Assembly: GCF_004193175.1 (NCBI RefSeq) | Contig: NZ_SAUH01000001.1 | Span: forward strand, 2,397,501 to 2,461,500 | Direction of reading: 5' to 3' | Length of the DNA: 64,000 nt | From: Streptomyces sp. RFCAC02 | GTDB lineage: Bacteria > Actinomycetota > Actinomycetes > Streptomycetales > Streptomycetaceae | In this document: positions 63,572-64,000 of the stretch, piece by piece | How positions within the stretch are numbered: the first letter of the stretch is position 1 | Layout: every line of letters starts with the position of its first letter | Translations under genes and position numbers: made by a program | The notes under the pieces: generated by a model | Database searches by the model: none | What the model was told of the DNA's origin: nothing | Seen by the model: the letters and a program-made list of their open reading frames with translations, nothing else

Positions 63572-64000
63572 GTGGTGGCACGGATACGGCGTCGCGCGGT
63601 GGCGGCCGGGATGCTCGTGGGGCTGCTCGCGGCCTGCGGCGGGGGCGGTGGCGGCGGCGCGGGCGGCGACGCCGCCCCGGACGCCGAGGTGCCGGGTGAG
63701 CTGCTGACCGTGAGCGTGCGGGGCGGGCTCGCCGGCGCGGCCGGCGGGGTGTTCGTCGCGGTGGACGGCGGCGGCGGTGTGATGCGGGCCGCCGGGACGG
63801 CCGAGACCGTCGTACGGGACGAACTGTCCGCCGCCGACCTGGCGACGCTGACCGACCTGGTGGACGGCGAGGCGTTCGCCGCGCTGCCGCCGCAGACGTT
63901 CGACGAGCCGGCGCCCGACGCGTTCCAGTACACGTTCGTGCACGAGGACCGCTATGTGATGGCCGACGACGCCTCCCTGGAACCGCCGCTGGACGAGATC
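63572..64000 (+). CDS. Lipoprotein, 3' end beyond the window
   Basis: At least 143 residues. MVARIRRRAVAAGMLVGLLAAC is a lipoprotein signal with lipobox GLLAAC in two parts (Cys at residue 22), followed by a Gly-rich linker. The body has LTVSVRGGLAG, VFVAVDGGGG and ELSAADLATLTDLVDG, typical of small secreted actinomycete lipoproteins. GGGGAG lies about ten bases before the GTG; another GTG at 63566 is in frame. No stop within the window. Confidence 0.65.
   Translation, partial: MVARIRRRAVAAGMLVGLLAACGGGGGGGAGGDAAPDAEVPGELLTVSVRGGLAGAAGGVFVAVDGGGGVMRAAGTAETVVRDELSAADLATLTDLVDGEAFAALPPQTFDEPAPDAFQYTFVHEDRYVMADDASLEPPLDEI

Overview
The window is very GC-rich (about 74%), densely coded, with strong G/C preference at codon third positions, GTG and occasional TTG starts, and many GTGA/ATGA stop-start overlaps. 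With afsK, dmdR1, an NsdA-type regulator, conservon genes and Scr1/DUF5753 regulators, this points to the chromosome of a Streptomyces or a close Streptomycetaceae relative. From memory, afsK, sigma/STAS genes, purU, a SCO4402-like gene, dmdR1, a SIS gene, pdxH and serC lie in the same order in the S. coelicolor core chromosome. The window therefore reads as conserved backbone interrupted by accessory insertions. No rRNA, tRNA or CRISPR array was seen.

Layout. 1-900: two small tandem-repeat proteins, one cytosolic and one secreted. 900-1425: a gene-free stretch with paired hairpins and a candidate small RNA. 1.4-7.2 kb: a UvrA-like (DrrC-type) ATPase, an SDR, a membrane-anchored endonuclease/exonuclease/phosphatase protein and a small membrane protein. 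7.3-12.7 kb: a LysE remnant, afsK, a TetR gene, a flavin monooxygenase-like gene and an anti-sigma ATPase. 12.9-16.9 kb: a STAS protein, a sigma factor coupled to a zinc-finger/MDMPI protein, purU and a SCO4402-like gene. 17-21.9 kb: a membrane protein with TQ..PP motifs, a frameshifted nsdA-like gene, a Prim-Pol domain protein and an ABC ATPase. 21.9-26.6 kb: a lipoprotein, dmdR1, a SIS gene with a DasR-type operator inside its promoter, a MITE-like repeat, a PAS/GAF protein and a candidate microRNA-sized transcript with a 12-residue ORF.

26.6-38.6 kb: pdxH, phzF-like and DUF1992 genes, then a cassette (VanZ-like, serine hydrolase, two-component system) flanked by a 79-bp perfect direct duplication. 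After it come an FAD oxidase/MFS pair divergent from a LysR gene, a VapBC-type toxin-antitoxin pair and a TetR gene. 38.6-44.6 kb: glucarate transport and dehydration (SSS symporter plus gudD) and a large FAD/Fe-S dehydrogenase. 44.7-47.4 kb: a conservon lacking its GTPase, then cutA.

47.4-54.3 kb is the main accessory region. The 3' end of cutA is duplicated on either side of a DUF6879/Scr1-regulator module. Two paralogous three-gene units occur here, each a short Pro-rich peptide, a two-zinc-knuckle protein and a tiny membrane peptide; I do not recognise them as a described system. 54.4-58 kb: TetR with a divergent aldo/keto reductase, a methyltransferase and serC. 58-62.2 kb is a defence island: a PD-(D/E)XK nuclease and a zinc-rich DNA methyltransferase, divergent from an Abi-like HEPN protein. 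The window ends in a TetR/P-loop kinase pair and the start of a lipoprotein gene.
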